DNA of 34,629 nucleotides, from the NCBI GenBank assembly GCA_902623495.1, contig CACNTW010000012.1, forward strand, positions 1 through 34,629. The letters are read 5' to 3'. The DNA comes from an uncultured Pelagibacteraceae bacterium (GTDB lineage: Bacteria; Pseudomonadota; Alphaproteobacteria; Pelagibacterales; Pelagibacteraceae). The number at the start of each line of letters is the position of its first letter. Within the stretch, counting starts at the first letter, position 1. Of this stretch, positions 31,937-34,629 are shown in pieces. The notes under the pieces are model-generated. The model saw only the letters and a program-made list of their open reading frames with translations, ran no database searches and had not been told where the DNA came from. The translations under genes were made by a program, and so were the position numbers.

Positions 31937-33034
31937 GACGTAGGGCTCGGGTCTTGCAGAACTATTTAATACTCTTTCGACTGCGAAAACACTAATATCT
32001 ATAGTTTGATAACTGCCTGTAGTTATTAATTCAGTTAGAGCTCTACCAATTCCTGGTGCTTGCATTAAACCTCTGCCAGTAAATCCTGAGGCCATGTAAA
32101 CATTTTCATATTTTGGATGTTTTCCAACTACAGCATTATTATCTAATTTGTTACAATCATAATATCCAGCCCATCCACCTGTTAATTTGAGTTCTTCAAA
32201 TGCTGGTATTCTTTTTGCAAGAGCAGGCCAAACTAATTCTTCAAAATCATTCCATGCAGGTTCGAGATCTTCTGCATCAAAAACTGAAATTGGAGAACCT
32301 GCTAAATATTCTTTACCTTCTGGTCGCCAATATACTCCTGTTGTTAGATCTCCGGATAATGGCATCTCTGGAATATGTTTAGGACATTTAACTCTAAAGA
32401 CTGTATGTTTTTGAGGTACTACAGGAATATCTTCGAGTAGTTCCTTAGTCCAGCATCCAGCTGCGGAAATAATTGTCTTTGCATTAATTTCAGATAGGCT
32501 CTTAACCTCTCCCTTAATAAATTCTGCCCCAAGATCAATTGCTTTATGCTTTAAAGCACTATGAAATAAAAATGGATCAATCCATCCCTCACTCTTGTTA
32601 TCAGTAAATGTTGCAGTTTCAATTCCTTCCTCATTAATGTAAGGAAAATAGTTTTTCAATTCAGAACCCTTAATATTTTTTGTACCCGCTTCACATTCTT
32701 TATGATTTTCTAAAGCTCTGTATTGCTCTTCTGCATGATCTGGTCCAAACATTAGAAGATATCCATTGGGCACCATGCTAGCTGTTGGATTTGGATTTTT
32801 TTCAGTTTTCAATAATTCTGGTATTTGAAATATAAATTCCCTTGCAAATTTTCCTAAAAGAATATTTTCTTTTTGAAAAAACTGTCGTCTAAATCCACCA
32901 AGTGATAATGGGAATGATGCAGTTTTATAAGTTGGATCCCTTTCAATGACTTTTACTTTTCTGCCTTCTTTGGACATAAAGTATGCAGTTGCAGCTCCAA
33001 TTATACCACCACCTACTATTACAACATCATCCAT
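31931..33034 (-). CDS. FAD-dependent oxidoreductase, D-amino-acid/sarcosine-oxidase (DAO) family
   Basis: A 367-residue flavoprotein with the N-terminal dinucleotide fold VIVGGGIIGAATAYF (5-19) ending in E31, and the C-terminal FAD-binding ASGFTGRGLMQAPGIGRA (about 325-342) typical of DAO-family oxidases and dehydrogenases acting on secondary amines or amino acids such as sarcosine, glycine or proline. It lacks the extra folate-binding domain of dimethylglycine or sarcosine dehydrogenases, so it is the short form. Substrate not predictable. It lies 1 base after tspO on the same strand, and its end overlaps the 56-residue membrane gene. Confidence 0.85.
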   Translation of the reverse strand: MDDVVIVGGGIIGAATAYFMSKEGRKVKVIERDPTYKTASFPLSLGGFRRQFFQKENILLGKFAREFIFQIPELLKTEKNPNPTASMVPNGYLLMFGPDHAEEQYRALENHKECEAGTKNIKGSELKNYFPYINEEGIETATFTDNKSEGWIDPFLFHSALKHKAIDLGAEFIKGEVKSLSEINAKTIISAAGCWTKELLEDIPVVPQKHTVFRVKCPKHIPEMPLSGDLTTGVYWRPEGKEYLAGSPISVFDAEDLEPAWNDFEELVWPALAKRIPAFEELKLTGGWAGYYDCNKLDNNAVVGKHPKYENVYMASGFTGRGLMQAPGIGRALTELITTGSYQTIDISVFAVERVLNSSARPEPYVL

Positions 33035-33035
33035 A

Positions 33036-33503
33036 TTAGTTTATCAAAAAAATGTTTATATTTAAAAGCAACGCAAAACAACACCATAACAAATATGGAA
33101 TCATCAAGTACATGCTTAATTGACTTATATTCTTATATTTAAATACCAATAAAACAATAAATATAATTAACACAACAAGATTTAAAATTGCTAAAGAAAT
33201 ATTATGGAAACCAAAGAAAACAACACTCCAAGTTGTATTAAAAAAAAGATGAATGAAATATAAAAATACAATATTTAAATTTTTTGTGTTTTTATGCCAC
33301 GCATTCCATATGGCTATTGTCATAAATAAATAAAGTAATGTCCATACTGGCCCAAATATCCAATCTGGTGGATTGTATTGAGGTTTAGATAAATTTGAAT
33401 ACCAAGGTTCTTTAAAATTTATAGTAACCAAACCTCCAATAAATGAAGCCGAAAACGTAGTAATTGCAAAGAGAATAAAAGATAAAATTTTATTTTTTAG
33501 CAT
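33036..33503 (-). CDS. tspO: TspO/MBR family membrane protein
   Basis: A 155-residue, five-helix tryptophan-rich membrane protein. Family features: WYSNLSKPQYNPPDWIFGPVW (the W-x-x-L-x-K-P-x-x-x-P-P-x-W-x-F-x-P-V-W pattern, about 33-53), LLYLFMTIAIW, and NTTWSVVFFGFHN matching the usual N-x-x-W-S-x-x-F-F motif. TspO proteins bind porphyrins and regulate tetrapyrrole and stress responses; in bacteria the exact role varies. First gene of the pair with the FAD oxidase; its start codon is only 24 bases from the divergent SDR start. Confidence 0.92.
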   Translation of the reverse strand: MLKNKILSFILFAITTFSASFIGGLVTINFKEPWYSNLSKPQYNPPDWIFGPVWTLLYLFMTIAIWNAWHKNTKNLNIVFLYFIHLFFNTTWSVVFFGFHNISLAILNLVVLIIFIVLLVFKYKNISQLSMYLMIPYLLWCCFALLLNINIFLIN

Positions 33504-33527
33504 TTAAGTACTATACAGCAGTTAAAT

Positions 33528-34286
33528 ATGAATAAAAAAGTAATTTGGATCACCGGCGGAAGTACAGGAATTGGCAAAGCACTTGCGTTAAAATTTGCTA
33601 ATAATGGATGGACAGTTGCTATTTCTGCAAGAAGAGAAAATTTATTAAAAGAAATCGAAGATAAGCATGAAAATATTAAATCTTTTCCACTTGATGTAAA
33701 TGATAAGGAAAAGTGTAAGTCTGTTTTTGAAAATATAAAAAAGGAACTTGGTGACATCGAAATTTGTTTTTTTTCTACGGGAACTTGGGATCCAAAAAAA
33801 GAAAAAGAAATTGATGTAGAGCAAATTGAAAATGTATTTAAAGTAAATTTTTTTGGAACATTAAATTGTATAAAAGCAGTTGAAACTCATTTTCGAGAAA
33901 GAGGAAAAGGTATTATTACCATTGTATCTTCGATTGCAGGATATAAAGGCTTACCTAACTCAAGTGGCTATGGACCATCGAAAGCTGCTTTAAGTAATCT
34001 TGCTGAAAGTTTACATTTTGATTTTGGAAGATATGGCGTGAGGGTTTGTTTAGTTTCTCCAGGTTTTATCAAAACACCAATGACTGATAAGAATGATTTT
34101 AAGATGCCTTTTCTAAAAACTCCAGAATTCTCAGCAGACAAAATTTACGATGGACTTATTAATGGTTCTAATTTTGAAATACACTACCCAAAAGAATTAA
34201 CTTTGATCCTTAAATTTTTAAAAATAATACCTGATCGACTATATTTTTATTTAATACGAAAATTAACTAAATTACAAAAAAAATAA
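33528..34286 (+). CDS. Short-chain dehydrogenase/reductase
   Basis: A 252-residue classical SDR: cofactor loop GGSTGIGKA (10-18), SARRE after the second strand (which favours NADP), LDV with the adenine-ring Asp (about 55-57), FFSTG replacing the usual NNAG (81-85), catalytic Ser at 134-135, Y148 and K152 (YGPSK), and the SPGFIKTPMT segment. The hydrophobic, basic C-terminal tail (about 225-252) with YFYLIRKLTK suggests membrane association. Substrate unknown. It starts 24 bases from the divergent tspO start and ends 2 bases before the end of the DUF3833 gene. Confidence 0.87.
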   Translation: MNKKVIWITGGSTGIGKALALKFANNGWTVAISARRENLLKEIEDKHENIKSFPLDVNDKEKCKSVFENIKKELGDIEICFFSTGTWDPKKEKEIDVEQIENVFKVNFFGTLNCIKAVETHFRERGKGIITIVSSIAGYKGLPNSSGYGPSKAALSNLAESLHFDFGRYGVRVCLVSPGFIKTPMTDKNDFKMPFLKTPEFSADKIYDGLINGSNFEIHYPKELTLILKFLKIIPDRLYFYLIRKLTKLQKK

Positions 34287-34288
34287 AA

Positions 34289-34628
34289 TTAATCTTTAAC
34301 AAACATTACAGTCAACTCAGCAACTTTAATTCCAAATTTTGTCATTTTCGCTCTGTTGATAGCTACTCTTTCGTCTTGCATGAATATCCAATCATCAAAA
34401 GTAATTTTGATGTTTTTTCCTTTCACCGGAACTAACAAAACATACTCAAATTTAAATGCTGGGCCATATGAATATCCCCTAGCCTTACCAACTACATCGC
34501 CTGCAGTTCCCTCATAATTATGTTCATCAATTTTATCTATCACCCATTGCCTATTTTGTATTTCACCATCATTCCAAATAAATTTTTCGTCTAATATAAG
34601 TTGTTTACCGTCCCACTTACCGTCTAGG
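34289..34628 (-). CDS. DUF3833 family protein, C-terminal part (5' end outside window)
   Basis: The minus-strand frame is open to the right edge; a GTG at 34543 is internal, because upstream codons (reading LDGKWDGKQLILDEKF and on) continue the family pattern G-x-W-x-G-x-x-L-x-E-x-F. Visible further on: Q-W-V-I, AGDVVGKARG, FDDWIF with acidic residues, and the C-terminal NRAKMTKFGIKVAELTVMF. DUF3833 proteins are usually lipoproteins or exported proteins of about 180 residues with unknown function; the expected lipobox would lie outside the window. They are often found beside an SDR gene, as here. Confidence 0.78.
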   Translation of the reverse strand, partial: LDGKWDGKQLILDEKFIWNDGEIQNRQWVIDKIDEHNYEGTAGDVVGKARGYSYGPAFKFEYVLLVPVKGKNIKITFDDWIFMQDERVAINRAKMTKFGIKVAELTVMFVKD

Positions 34629-34629
34629 T

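Noticed and set aside
33497..33757. An 86-codon minus-strand frame overlapping the SDR start
   Set aside because: Antisense to the cofactor-binding region of the SDR and overlapping the tspO start; no independent support.
1..34629. tRNA, rRNA, CRISPR array, transposase, integrase or attachment site
   Set aside because: Gaps between genes are all under about 110 bases and none folds or reads like a tRNA; no spaced direct-repeat array and no mobile-element protein were seen.

Overview
The window is a gene-dense, strongly AT-rich chromosomal segment. Its gene order and proteins point to a streamlined marine alphaproteobacterium, most likely the SAR11 clade (Pelagibacterales). Support for this comes from the alphaproteobacterial blocks lptD-surA-pdxA-rsmA, fabD-fabG-acpP, rpsF-rpsR-rplI-dnaB and cvpA-purF, a class-3 (plant/alphaproteobacterial type) glutamate-cysteine ligase, very short intergenic gaps and lysine/asparagine/isoleucine-rich proteins. 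The clade assignment is inference; no 16S rRNA or other rRNA gene is present. I found no tRNA, rRNA, CRISPR array, insertion sequence or prophage.

Layout. (1) Positions 2-4290, + strand: the C-terminal part of the LPS-assembly barrel LptD (cut by the window edge), a short SurA-like chaperone, PdxA (vitamin B6) and RsmA/KsgA. (2) Positions 4279-6861, - strand: fatty-acid genes fabD-fabG-acpP running straight into gmk. (3) Positions 6942-19477, + strand: ribosomal proteins bS6, bS18 and bL9, then a tightly packed run of dnaB, an RND/MMPL exporter, cvpA, purF, an HD-domain protein, a DUF255 thioredoxin-fold protein, gshA, gshB and a DMT transporter. Several junctions share bases between stop and start. 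(4) Positions 19547-24809, + strand: short units, comprising an MFS transporter with an NAD(P)-binding oxidoreductase, a well-signalled GYD-domain gene, exported MsrB with an orphan 61-residue protein, an Fe-type superoxide dismutase, an exported alpha/beta hydrolase and a 75-residue protein resembling a phage antirepressor C-terminal domain. (5) Positions 24806-27884, - strand: a three-gene operon of DMT transporter, glycine-amidinotransferase-like enzyme and threonine aldolase. (6) Positions 27932-31936, + strand: an IscU/NifU-like scaffold overlapping an HPP membrane protein, NAD-dependent formate dehydrogenase, exported MsrA, a medium-chain reductase and a 56-residue membrane protein. (7) Positions 31931-34628: tspO with a FAD amine/amino-acid oxidase-type gene (- strand), a short-chain dehydrogenase (+) and the start-truncated DUF3833 gene (-).

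Functional themes. The window combines core housekeeping (envelope, lipid synthesis, ribosome, replication, purines) with thiol and oxidative-stress maintenance (gshA/gshB, DUF255, MsrA, MsrB, SOD) and one-carbon/amino-acid economy (formate dehydrogenase, threonine aldolase, amidinotransferase, FAD oxidase). The most intriguing item is the amidinotransferase/threonine aldolase/transporter operon: the aldolase makes glycine, the classical amidino acceptor. Other leads are the solitary ORF6C-like mini-protein, the small orphan proteins with strong or tightly placed signals, and two losses of gene order (no fabF/mltG between acpP and gmk; no alr/radA between dnaB and cvpA).
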